Source of the DNA: Ophiothrix spiculata | Taxonomy: Eukaryota; Echinodermata; Ophiuroidea; Amphilepidida; Ophiotrichidae | NCBI GenBank assembly: GCA_000969725.1 | Contig: JXSR01S032194.1 | Reading direction: 5' to 3' (one strand) | Length of the DNA: 22,601 bases | In this document: in pieces, positions 1 through 12,300 of the stretch | How the letters are laid out: every line of letters begins with the position of its first letter | Numbering within the stretch: the first letter of the stretch is position 1 | The notes under the pieces: model-generated | What the model was told of the DNA's origin: nothing | The model's input: only the letters and a program-made list of their open reading frames with translations | Database searches by the model: none | Translations under genes and position numbers: made by a program

Positions 1-293
1 AGGTCTTGTGTACATATAGAAAGAGATTTGTTGTTGAAGAGGCCATTGGTCAAATCAAAGACATTCTCACTGCGTGAGAAAAACGGTCTATCTATTGTTT
101 GAAATTGTGCATTGATCAGGTTATTGGCATACTTCAGGCATATCACATGGCTTGCATACCAATGCAGTGCGGCCTGTACAGCGATAGCTGAATCTTAGCA
201 TATTTCCAGGAGTGCGGCATGTATCCCAGGCGGCTTACAATCCGGAAATTACGGTAATGAGCTTAAATGAACACCAGGGATTTTCATCAATGA

Positions 294-545
294 TATTTTA
301 TTTATTATGTCAGGACTGGTGATAAGTTAAAAGACCAGAGTGACCTCGAAGCGTTTCTTGAATCTGCACAAGAAGGTAGCAAACACTATTTATTTAATGT
401 GGCAAAACTGCCTCTTCAATAGTATAATAATTTTGAAAATCGCAATCCACAAAAGTGGTATCCGTCTTACATCATTAAACCAACCTGGCAATCAAAGTCG
501 GGTTTAACAAAGAAATCACTAATTCTAGACATTTTGGCTTTGTAA
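294..545 (+). pseudogene. Possible decayed coding stretch, one in-frame stop
   Basis: One frame is open from 294 to a TAG at 420-422 and again to a TAA at 543-545. It reads, in part, DKLKDQSDLEAFLESAQEG and NPQKWYPSYIIKPTWQSK, a protein-like composition. About 250 bp upstream another frame holds RKRFVVEEAIGQIKDILT, which loosely resembles the VERAIGxIK motif of some DDE transposases. I do not recognise the family. It could be a transposon relic or chance. Confidence 0.25.
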
Positions 546-1004
546 ACACAAGCGGCTATAAGGATTTCAAACTGTAGGCCTAGTTATTGACTCCATTGAA
601 AAGAGTTACTGATCCTTTAAGGACGCACACCACTAAATAATAGCATGGCTTAGATTGCCATTTTTTGTAAAATTTGTGAACAGATTTTTAGTGTCCAGAG
701 TAGTGTTTTGTCGAGTATGAGAAATAAACATTCTGACTTTGTCCTATGTTTGTGGCAACCTAGCTTTAACACGGTTATCATATATGTTTTTGACTTTGTA
801 ACGTCACCAAGGTCATGATCTCCAACCAAAATTTGAAGCAACCACTCGTTTTATCAATTGAGATCAGTTAGTTTAACATTTGAACTTCCGTACAAATCCC
901 AAATATCGCCCGCAGCATTTGATATATTCAAATCTAAAGGAATAATTATGTATGTTATATAATCATCTGAATTATCATACTATCTGATTTCCTATTTATG
1001 TACT

Positions 1005-1357
1005 CACTGAAAGCCAAAAGGGAGTCAAGGTTACTCCCAAAAGGGAGTCCAGCAAGTTGACTCTATGTCAGTATTGACTCCATTTGGGGAGTCACTTATA
1101 TCATGACTCTCCAAAGGAGTCACTTAAATCTTTTGAAGAGTTTAGATGACTCCGAAAAAAGAGTTGAGGTGACTCCTACTTAGGAGTCAGCTAGACTCTT
1201 TTTCCAGAGTCCAACATCAATTACTCTCATGGGGAGTCACGTTGACTCTCATGAGAGTCAACGTGACTCCTCGTGAGAGTCAATGTGACTCCTCATGAGA
1301 GTCATTGATGCTGGACTCCCTTTTAAGAGTCACTTTACTCCCTTTTGGCTTTCAGTG
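1005..1357. mobile_element. TIR element rich in TGACTC/GAGTCA, copy 1
   Basis: The ends are perfect inverted repeats: CACTGAAAGCCAAAAGGGAG at the left and its complement at 1338-1357. The interior carries more than a dozen TGACTC/GAGTCA hexamers in both orientations. Only CT/CT is repeated at the flanks. CACTG ends resemble EnSpm/CACTA-type transposons. It has no coding capacity, so it would be a non-autonomous element. Confidence 0.85.
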
Positions 1358-1543
1358 CTTGTAGTTTTATATCGTTATCAATAAATCACTAATTTTATCC
1401 TTGCATCTTCAAATCTATGTGTTTTATTCTTTTGTTGTCTTTGTCAGTTGTGCAGTTTCCCACTTCGTTACTAACAATCAACTATTACCTAAATTCCATA
1501 TCTTGTATATGCACTAATAACTTTAAGTTGACTTTATATAATA

Positions 1544-2253
1544 CACTGACAGCCAAATAAGTTACGATGATTCCTTACTTGGAGTCACGGTGACTCTATG
1601 ACTCTGTGTTTAAAACAACCCAGTCATAATGGGTCACAATAAGAATTGCCACCCTAATTTTGACATTCAAAAGATATTAATTAAGAAAAAATACAAATTC
1701 CATCGTTTCTTCATATTTGAATGTAGAGCATGTTTCTAGAACTTGAATTTATTGATGGTTACACCTATTAACAAATGTACTTTTGGATCTTCCTTGATTT
1801 CGTACCGGGAACCTTTGGTTTGAGAATCAGACGCCTTACCCACTTAGCTACGAAGCTTTGCTTAGAAAAACATATGGCTATTGGTGACCCATGTTAACAT
1901 GATAGAAAAATCTCAAACTTGTATACATTAACAGCAAACAGCTCCCACGTCTGCTCACCCTGCTGCAACAGTATCATATCAATGGCCGCCCGCTTAGCAA
2001 CACACTATAGAATTATGGGTATGACTCCAGGAAAGTCGGGCTTCTAACTCTGTTAGCAGAATCAAAATGACTCTTCATTTTACACATAGGTGACTCTAGT
2101 TGTCATGACAATAGAGTCAAGGGTCTTGACTCTAAAAGGGAGTTACAGTGACCCTGCTGCGGAGTAAATGCTTATTTCACGTCACTCCTGAGGTCGAGTC
2201 AAGGGGCCTGCCTCTTACCGTAGGGGTCAGACGCCCCCTTTTGGCTGTCAGTG
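1544..2253. mobile_element. TIR element rich in TGACTC/GAGTCA, copy 2 (longer relative)
   Basis: The left end is CACTGACAGCCAAA and the right end TTTTGGCTGTCAGTG, differing from copy 1 by one base in the AAAG/ACAG part. The flanks carry the 3-bp direct repeat ATA (1541-1543 and 2254-2256), as expected for CACTA/EnSpm-like insertion. TGACTC hexamers lie near both ends. The interior, about 1620-2030, is unrelated to copy 1 and includes a tRNA-like patch. Confidence 0.8.
1797..1856 (-). repeat. Degenerate tRNA-like patch
   Basis: On the minus strand the sequence has an A-box-like TAGCTAAGTGG, a central loop and a degenerate B box (GGTTCCCGG). It sits inside TIR element copy 2. It is too eroded for a functional tRNA and is probably a pseudogene or SINE head carried by the element. 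Confidence 0.45.
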
Positions 2254-2963
2254 ATATCTGAGAGACAAACTCCCCACACACCCTGCCACACCCCAATTAC
2301 TCACACAACCCACACGAACCCACAAACACACCCCATACATCCAACACACACAAATGGTTAAGTAGCGGGTTTTTGCAATCCAGCTAGCCCATCGCAAGGC
2401 GGATGCGGCGTGTATAATATCAGCTCAATTTCTTTACCTGCTAGCTTTAAGACTTAAAATACTCTTTCTGAATATTGCAAACACAACTACATAGATATGT
2501 TGCTAGCTTGTGGTACCCTACTGTTGGTCAGATTCGTTTTCGAAATTCTACGTGTGCCTAGAAAACCGAGCAAAATACACTGATACAACTTTGGAGAACA
2601 TCATCCTATACAAGCCCTCTAGAATGATTATTCCGTATTTAACAAAATGTTTGAAAATAGCCTTATTTCAGCCAATTAACAAACTTCAAAATGTTGTATA
2701 GTATCACTTCATTATGTTGGTTTATATAGTCTATGGCCACCCGTAAATCATCGACTTGAAAACAAAATTATGATGCACAAATTGTTACAATATTGAATTG
2801 GGAATGGTCTATAGTTTGAATATTCCAAAACGCGTTGTTATTCAAGCTCTTGCTTTGACATTGACCGTATGTATATACTAACTTGGATAATCTAATAAAT
2901 GGTATAACAATGTATAAGCAGCAATATCCATAACAATATTCTCTTTTTTTCTCAAAATGGCAG
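2254..2963. other. Non-coding region before exon 1, with CA-rich stretch
   Basis: Positions 2270-2355 are low-complexity C/A-rich sequence (repeated CACACC and ACCCACA). The rest is AT-rich with no exon I can support. It is probably the 3' part of an intron whose 5' exon lies upstream of the window. Confidence 0.6.
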
Positions 2964-3350
2964 CCGTGTGTGACCCAACCTGCATTCCAAACCAAGGTGA
3001 ATGTACTTCACCCAACCAATGTACCTGCAACCCTGGATTCCGAGGGGCTCGATGTGAACACAGATGTCCTTCCGGTACATGGGGTCACTTTTGCAGTTCC
3101 ACATGCAACTGTTCCAGCGCATCAACTTGCGACGTAATCACCGGGGAATGTCACTGTTCACGTGGGTACCGAGGTGTAACTTGCGAGGAAGAATGCCTGC
3201 AGGGATTCTATGGGGATGGATGTAACAGTCGATGCCTTTGTAGGATGGAGTCGAGCATTTGCGATCATCGCGATGGACTTTGTTCTTGTTCACCCGGATG
3301 GACGGGGACACTCTGTAACATGACTTGTCGGGCTGGAACTTATGGACAAA
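2964..3350 (+). CDS. Exon 1: EGF repeats 1-3 and start of repeat 4
   Basis: The acceptor follows a pyrimidine tract (cag ending at 2963) and the donor is GTAAGT at 3351. Both borders are phase 1. It encodes [25 protein letters not shown] and [12 protein letters not shown] units, ending in RAGTYGQ. The first unit lacks the usual xGxYG lead and looks like the EGF after an EMI domain, so this is probably the first EGF exon. An in-frame ATG at 2957 sits inside the acceptor context. It is unlikely to be the start because no signal peptide follows it. Confidence 0.9.
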
Positions 3351-6300
3351 GTAAGTATCGAGATACATGCATGTAAGTGTATTCATTGAGTTTGCGTAAC
3401 ATGACGGCTTGTGATCAGGATATTGCCAATGCCTTTCGAGGTACATGCTGATGTTAAGCAAATTTCCTTCTTTATATAGATCACATCTTTATCACAGTTA
3501 GTATAATGCTAACCATTGGTTTATCTTCTCTGTCATTCTCCTTGGATGTCTTATTAACACTTTCATGACAAAATGGCTATCAAGTCCATTTTTATCAGAT
3601 TTTATTTTTATACTTTAACCGAGCCATTATCTGAAATTACGTGTATAAGAGTTTGTGTTCTTGTCGTACTAATGATCATAAAGTCATCTAGATAATGCAT
3701 ATGTATCAATCTACGCATGTAAACATTGAAATTAAATTATTTTATAATTTTTCTTGCAAGTCAATCGTATAACATAAAGCAATATTTATTATTGAGTATG
3801 TGAACTTCGCAATGAAATATACTTTATCGTTTGCATAGAGTGCAGACGGTGTAAACACTTTAAGGGAATCACTGCAGAACGGTTCTCAATTTACTTTTGG
3901 AATTTTTATCTTTGCAGATTGCGTTCAAAATTGCACGTGTCAGAACGGCGCCCATTGTGACCATGTCAACGGTGACTGCAGATGCTTGTCTGGCTGGCTT
4001 GGAAAATACTGTAACATTCCATGTGATACTGGGTATTATGGAGACAACTGCACAGAGGCGTGTCAATGTGAGAATGGGCCACTTTGCGATGCACAAACAG
4101 GTAATACATGTTTTTTGTAACCGATTCAGTAACAACCATTGACCAGTACCAAGATGAGTCTGTAATAAAGTAGTTTTATGATAATATCGTGCTGATTTGT
4201 CTTGTGAAGCTGTGATGTGAAAATCCAAGCGACCACAACTTTACTATTCAGAGTCGCATACTGTATTTGTATGGTTGCAGCACAGTTTTTTATCCGACTC
4301 ATTGTTCCTAACGTACGTATTACTGTTACTCACACCAACATCCGAATCTACTTAAAATTATGCACTTTATGTGATTGTTTTCATAATAGGTTATTGTGAA
4401 TGTAGTCCGGGATGGAGTGGTACAAAGTGCAACGATACTTGTGCGTCTGGGTTCTATGGAGAGGGTTGTCAGAACCGCTGCCAATGCCAGAATGGCGCCG
4501 ACTGTAATCCGATCAACGGTTTGTCTGTTTTTTGACTCTGATTTCAACCCTTTTTTAAAACTCGAATGTTCAGTAATGTCTTCTGTTATGGAGAATGAAG
4601 ATAAACTGGAGTTGAAAACATGTTGTAATTTGTAGCATAGTACAAGTATTTCAATCAACTTTCGGTTAAAATATCAGTCCTGTCGTCGGATGATGATGAT
4701 GATGATGATGGATGATGATGATGGCTGATGATGGATGATGATGGATGATGATGATGGTGATGGTGATGGTGATGGTGATGGTGATAATGATCGATGCTGC
4801 TGCTGCTGCTGCTGCTGCTGATAAAGATGATGACGATGACGACGATGACGATGATGACTTGATACATATATTTCCACTCACCTGATAATCGATTTTGTAT
4901 AGGTTCTTGTATATGCTTACCTGGGTGGCGAGGAGACCACTGTGTTGCTCCCTGTCCTTTTGGGTCGTGGGGCCTCAACTGCCAAGAAGATTGCTCCTGC
5001 GAGAATAACGCAACCTGCAATTCAACCACTGGCAAGTGCACGTGCCTTGCGGGATTCACAGGTTCAGTTTGCAATGCAACGTGTTCTGCTGGGTCATATG
5101 GCACAGATTGTGCTTACACATGCAATTGCCAGCATGGCGGGAAATGTGATCCAGTGCATGGGACGTGTGAATGCATGGCTGGATATCGGGGAGTGAATTG
5201 TGAACACGCCTGCACAGGTAAGGGTCGGGATCGGATTGACAAGCAAGATCAGCAAGATAATTAACTAATAATGAAGATAACTCGGATTTTCTTAACATTT
5301 TCCACTGAAACAGTTCAATACTCCATATCTTCTGGTCGTGGACTCAGCCTTATTTCGGCCAACGGGTACGTCCGTGTGCAAGACACTCAATTTCGGTTGC
5401 TATATCGACCGAAGCGCATTAGGGAGTTGTAAGGGTATATTACAATTTGTAGTGATACATTTGCGTCTAATGTTGTAATCTAGTGAAATGGTTGTGCATT
5501 ATCCTTTAATCTGAGCGAACTACCAAGATATCACATAATTGGTTTTCGTTCACCATTCCAGACATTTACAATATTTTTTGTTAAAAACTTGATCAATTAA
5601 ATGCATCGCTGCTGCAGTGTTGTAGTGAATATTTGAATAACACTGTCACATCTGTCGAATGTAAGATCAATGTTGGTCCAATATTTAAAAGATCTCCATG
5701 TTATATGAGAAACCCCATTTACATAAATTACGAGAATATACGTAATTTATGTAATAATTTATCATGTTTATATTTGACTAAAATGGTTTGTTTGTTTGTT
5801 TGCTTTTTGGTGCTTTAGACGGCTCATTTGGCGTTAACTGCAACGAAACATGTCGCTGCACAAATGGTGCTAAATGTAACAAAAGTACTGGAGAATGTAC
5901 TTGCACCCCGGGCTGGACCGGACGTTACTGTGATACACTGTGCCCGCCTACACTCTACGGTGACAAATGCACACAACGATGTCAATGTGAGAATGGCGCT
6001 TTGTGTAATCATGTGACTGGTACATGTCTTTGCACTCCAGGATGGCAAGGAGAAGCGTGCAATGTAACATGTCTAGATGGTTATTACGGGCAAGGGTGCG
6101 AGTCTTTTTGCGGCTGTCAAAATAACGCCCTTTGTAACTCGATCGATGGCGAGTGTGTCTGTAAACCAGGGTATACCGGAGCATTTTGCGAGCTACGTTG
6201 TCCTGGTAAGTCATGTTATTCAAATGAGTTTAATGATAAAGCATAAAGGTATAAGGGGCCGCTTCAAAACTCAATCGGCGGTTGACCGCCCGGAACAGGC

Positions 6301-9300
6301 GGTTCTGGGTGGTTGCCATTGTTCATAACAATTGCAACCTCCAAGAACCGGCGGTTCCGGGCGGTCAAGGTTGAGTTTTGAAGTGATCCCTAAGGGACGG
6401 CCGTCTTTCAAACTGATTGTGTCAAAGTCAATCACGACTTTTTTTTTTTGGAGACTACAACACATACTTCAACACAAGCCTTGTGACCTTCCTAGCACTA
6501 GGATGAAGAATACCGATATCCAGTTTGCCACTTGAGGTAAAAGGGGCACATGCGTGCTAATATCGTGCTCAAGGACACTGCACGCTCAGAGGATTGGAAC
6601 CGATAACACAATGCCGATGACTAGGAGACGAGGATTTGCACGGGTAGGCCACGTGGTTTAAAACATTGTATGCTCTTATACAAATAGAAATTATAGATAA
6701 GGTTAATATTGGTAAACATATGTTTTCCGTAGAGTGTAGCCTTACACCCCCGTTAAAATAAAACATTATGTGATATTTTCAAGGTTCGCTTACCTCAATT
6801 TATTGTCTAACTTCAGCTGACAAATACGGCGACGGATGTCTGTTAAACTGTACATGCCAAAATGGCGGGACCTGTAACCACGTGACTGGTGAATGCGCAT
6901 GCCTAGCAGGATGGATGGGTCCTTCATGTGAATTCTCATGTAACAGTGGTTTTTATGGGGATAATTGTGGTTCGGTATGTTTGTGTGAGAATAATGCAAC
7001 ATGTGACGCCGAGACAGGAGCTTGTACATGTTCCAATGGTTGGCATGGTAAGTTAGAAAACGGTGTGCGCGAATATAGACAAAGATTATCAATCAACCAA
7101 GATGTTGTTTATTAATGATTATTTTACTGTTTGAAGTAAGTTAAGTCAGCTGTCAACATACACGTAGGACTATACGTATGTTTCATTGCAGCTAAAATGC
7201 GTTTTGCTGGTATTTCAGACGAGCTTCAGAAATGTCTAATCCTTAGTGTTTTGAAAGGCTGGTTCAAGGTTCAAAGCTCAGATGACCTAGTCATACTAAG
7301 TAACACTTTTAGAAAGAATATAAAAAGTATTTTGGACTATTACGAAAACTGGCAAATAAAGCCAAGCATCTGCAAACACATGCGGGACCGGTAGGTACTC
7401 TATTTTAATAGAGGTCACTTAATCCTCTATTGTTGAAGAGCCACAGGTTTTTACGCGATTTCAAATTTCGAAATTCGCTGGCAACTTGGGAAAAAGTATA
7501 CTTTAGGTCCCATCAAAAGCTATACCCTAACCCTAAAACTGACCCTACACCTAACCCTAACCCTTGCCCTTGCCCTAAATTAAACCTAACCCTAACCCTA
7601 ACACTAACCCTATAATTCTGGATGGTACCTAAAGTACGCTTGGTCCGCAACTTGCTTCAGAGTACAAGCAGACCTTGATCGTGTCAATTCGCCCGAAGCC
7701 TGCTATTAAAATATAATCTTTCCTGCAATAAGCTGGAGTCCACTCAACACATTCAACTATGTCAAACCCAAACCCAACCCAAGTGCTGCAGATGTCGCAC
7801 TATAGCGCCAAATATCTGCATCCACTGTCATGCGTGTGATTCAACGTCCATGTACACCATCTCTCCCAAAATATTTATTCATTATGTCATCTGTTTAAGG
7901 CGTTAATAGTCAATATAGCACGTTTCTTTCTACAATACCGAAGTATTATGTTTTCAGGATATTCTCATTAGTACCATTGTAATAACATGTGTACGGTTGT
8001 TCGTTTGCTTACATTGTTTGGCGCTTCGTAAACCATATCACAGATTATTCTACGTGAACATAACACTTGTTTCGGGCTGTCAATATTGTTCAATTTAGTG
8101 TGTACCATGTTCGGTACTCTCTGAATCAAACTAAGCGCATTGCGCGCGCTGCCCGAGTTCATTGCTTGGTCCGTGGAAGGGGAGATCAACCGGGGGAACG
8201 ATACTAGTTCTACGTGAACACTGCAAGCTGCAGCTAATAAGCCTTTGTTTACACTTTAGGTCCATTGTGCAACTCGCCATGTCAGGACGGATTTTATGGT
8301 TTGGATTGTCTTATGCGGTGTAATTGTCTTAATGGTGGTACTTGTGATCATGTGAATGGGTCGTGCGCATGCGCAGATGGGTTTGAAGGTACAGACTGTT
8401 CAACATATTGTGAAAGTAAGTCAAATATAAACCAATTAGATAATTCTTGTGTAGATATTGTTAGGGAGAAGTGGATTATGTGTGCGCGCGAATAAAAACT
8501 CTTTTTTTGAGGTCATATTGTGAATTCTGTCGGTGATTGTTTTGGACCTCGGTATTTTTCTTCGGGAGCTGTGCATCCTCAGAAAAATACCTCGGTCCAA
8601 AACAATTACTTCAGAATTCACACAATGACAACAAAAAGATGGTGCGCAGTTATTATTGTCTAAATTATATGGTAGACAAAGAGTATCAAACTCGCGAACA
8701 ATCGATCACTTATGAATATATACATGAAAATTGTCAATGTACCTGTATGTAGAGGATGAAGGCTCTAAATTATGAAGCTTGAGAATATTGGAAATATTGC
8801 GGCGTTCTCAATATAATGCTGTTCGGACGGCCTAACAGCATCCGAATTGCAGACTTTTGAAAATACACCTGCAACGTATTAAAGTAATTTTCGCTAATAT
8901 AATAACTTTGGGAAATGGCAGTGTTCTGCCTGCCAAATATTTTTCATATGTCAAATAAAAAAATGGCCCAGTTGGTAAATTATAATGCATTACACGGTGC
9001 ACATACTTAAACTATTCTACCAGTACTTCTAACAGGTATGATAATTATGTCTCTCTTCACGAATTTTGTTTGTACGTTCAAAGCGTATCACTGTCTGCTC
9101 AGAATGCTCTTTGATGGAAAAAAAAAATAGAAAAAGTCAACATGAACAATGGACGTTTGAATAACATTTGCAAAACCCGTTTGTAAATGTAGATAAGCAA
9201 AATTAATCTATTTGTTAAAAAATAAACATGATTGCATCATTAATGGAACAGGTGGAACATTCGGCCATGGATGCCAGTCGCAATGCCAATGTGAAAATGA

Positions 9301-12300
9301 CGCACTCTGTAACTTTAGGACAGGTGCATGTTATTGTAGACCGGGATGGATGGGTCGCATCTGCAATGAGCCATGTCCGGAAGGAACGTTTGGGGTGAAC
9401 TGCACGGAGCAGTGTCCATGCATGAATGGTGGTGATTGTGACAATGTCAATGGAACCTGCACATGTGCCGCGGGATGGACCAGCATTAACTGCACAATAA
9501 GATGCCCAAACGGTAAGGCTGTATTCCATAACGTCCAGGGTCTAAGCTTCTATATTGGAAAACGAGTCTGATTGCTTTCAACAAGATGGTGAGCTCACCC
9601 CTCCTCATTACCAAATTTCCATTTACAGGTACTGGTGTGCCCTAATAAGTATTAAACCTGTTAAAGGGGAAAACTTCAAACTGCGTGCACTGCATATCAG
9701 CTCATGATATATGCCGTCTTTAGCCACATAGCTAAAATTTCGGGTATTCAGGTCCTGCTGGAACCAATTTTAAGGATCATCGGCAACAAGCCCCCCCCCC
9801 CAAAAAAAAAGGTCAGCGAAACCAACACGCATAACACAATCATATGCAAAGATGTAATAAACCAACACGTGTAAGATAGTGATCATGGCGTGCTGGAGAC
9901 CAAATGCTACCGTCAAGAAAAAGATAATTACAATAGATGATTATATCTTTTTTCTCTTGCTTTTCAGGATTATATGGTGTGGATTGCGCCCAAACGTGTA
10001 CTTGCCAAAATGGCGGCTCATGTGATCACGTAACAGGCATATGCACATGTGCTCCTGGTTTTACCGGGCAAAACTGTTCAGTGATATGCCCGTCCGGATT
10101 TTATGGCCAAGACTGCAGCCAAAACTGCCTCTGTCAAAATGGGGGCTGGTGCGATCACGTGGACGGCACATGCACGTGTCAACCAGGTTTTCAAGGGAAG
10201 CTGTGTAACGACGTGTGCCCGGATGGACTGTTCGGCTTAGGATGCAACTCTACATGTGGGTGTCAAAATGGCGCGGAATGTAACCACGTGTCCGGGCATT
10301 GCAGCTGTCTGGCTGGTTGGACAGGGCAGCAATGCACACACACGTGCCTTGAAGGGTTCTATGGCAAGGGCTGCTTGGAGGTGTGTTCTTGTGAAAATGG
10401 GGCTGTTTGCGACTCTGTCACAGGTACCTAACAATGTTACATACTTAAACTGTCGTTCTGGTAATAAGTTATCAAGTCTATTTAAACATACGATTAATGT
10501 TTGCATATATCACAAACACATAACTTTAAATTATGTTTTGATCCATGTAGGTAACTGTCATTGTACGCCAGGTTGGATTGGACCTGGTTGCAACATGCAC
10601 TGTTCCAAGAACACTTATGGTCAGGATTGCCAATCTGTTTGTCAGTGTCAAAATGGCGGTTTTTGCAGTCACGTGGATGGAAGTTGCACATGCGCACCAG
10701 GATGGCAGGGAGATTACTGTGACCAAGCATGCTCTCCAGGTATTACAAGATCATTTGATTTAACTTGAAATGAACAGTAAAATAAACAAACTTGAAAGCA
10801 TTAGAGCCTTAGATAAAAATTATTACTGCAAAAGCAACATGTTTTCATTTTGGTTGATTCTAAATTATTGTAGCAGTCAAGCTTGCACAATCAGTAAGGC
10901 GCTTCCTTGCGCAGTGGAAGATCCCAAGTTTGAACCTCGGTGCCAAAGTTGAATTGACAGGAACTAACTGCAAATTAATAACAACGAAACTCATGGAGCT
11001 GATTCTGGCATAGTATATGATGGCATAAATGTGGATTGATCAGGATTCATTGCTGCAGAATCGAGAAAGAAGCCAATGGTGGAATTGAGTTTTTTGAGGT
11101 CACAGTGTGCCGAAGCTGTGTGGAATTAAAATTCAGGGAGGAGTAGCGCACTCTAAGCCCTTATATTAATTAATTAAATCATTATTTTTTTGCATTCAGG
11201 TTTTTACGGAATTGGGTGNNNNNNNNNNNNNNNNNNNNNNNNNNNNNNNNNNNNNNNNNNNNNNNNNNCAATGAAATCGCCAAGATGAAAATGTTGACTA
11301 ACATTTAAACATGCCACGGATTTTTTTATTCTGTAGGAAGCTATGGACACAACTGCCAAAATTATTGCTTTTGTTACAATGGAGGCTCTTGTCACCACGT
11401 GACCGGTGTCTGCCAATGCCGTCCAGGGGGTATAATAAAGTATTTGAATGGTGCGGAATGTGACGCCGCCTACGGCTCTTGTGACTGTACTGACGGATAT
11501 GTTGGGGCTCTTTGTGAACAGGAATGCGCCCAAGGTAGGCATGGTTTCACAATGTGGCAATTTGTAACATTAAGCTGCGTTTGTAGTTCTCTTGTCATGT
11601 GTAACAGGATCTGTGAGATAATACACATGCTCAGTTTGTTCATGTGCCGGTAGAATAAAAGGTCAGGTACCTTACAGTGTTTAGGGTATTTTCATCATCA
11701 TCATCTGTCGACTGCGGAGCAGGCGACTACAAGCTTTCTCCAACCACAACGATCCTGTGCTAAGATGTATCTGAGAAAAAGGGTTCGCTGCCTTCCTGGT
11801 TTTCTTTTCCCATGTGGTGGTATATACAGTGCAAACTCCTTGCATGGTTCATCCATAGACATCCGAAGTACATGGCCCAGAAATCTCAGTTGCCGGGTTC
11901 TGACATTTTCCACTAGCGGGGATGTCTGGGTTCGATCATAAATGGTAGCATTGGTTACCCTATCAATTCTCTTGATTCCGAGCATGATTCTGTAACACAC
12001 ATTTTCATACCATGACATTATAGACGATTATATTCTTTTGGAAATCCATAAAACACTAGGTTCGAAGAAGCAAATGAGATTAAATATCTTGTACAAACAC
12101 ATTAATCGTTGGATGAAGCTACATAGCTATACGATAATGACGCCTCAGTTATTTAGCCAGACTAAACCAGCTCTTATACATAAGTGTATATCTCAAGTAA
12201 CATGTGTATTCCATTTCTGCTTCCATGTTACAATCCATTTGTGGAACTGCCTTAATCATGTTAACAAACAATGACTCAAATTAAATGCTTAAATTCACAT

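Noticed and set aside
2957..3376. ATG-initiated ORF at 2957 with good sequence context as the gene start
   Set aside because: No signal peptide follows, the ATG lies within a strong acceptor context, and the first repeat looks like a post-EMI EGF. An upstream exon is more likely.
4686..4858. CRISPR-like or tandem regulatory array
   Set aside because: The units are simple trinucleotides without spacers; a plain microsatellite.
4655..5104. Long reverse ORFs with poly-His and poly-Ser
   Set aside because: They arise from the GAT/TGC microsatellite and have no protein signature elsewhere.
5788..5818. ATG at 5788 with a hydrophobic lead ([12 protein letters not shown]) as a signal peptide for exon 5
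   Set aside because: The TTTG-rich stretch is the pyrimidine tract of the acceptor, and exon 5 joins in phase to exon 4.
9937..9967. ATG at 9937 giving [11 protein letters not shown] as a signal peptide before exon 9
   Set aside because: The sequence is the polypyrimidine tract of the exon 9 acceptor, and the phase joins exon 8 exactly.
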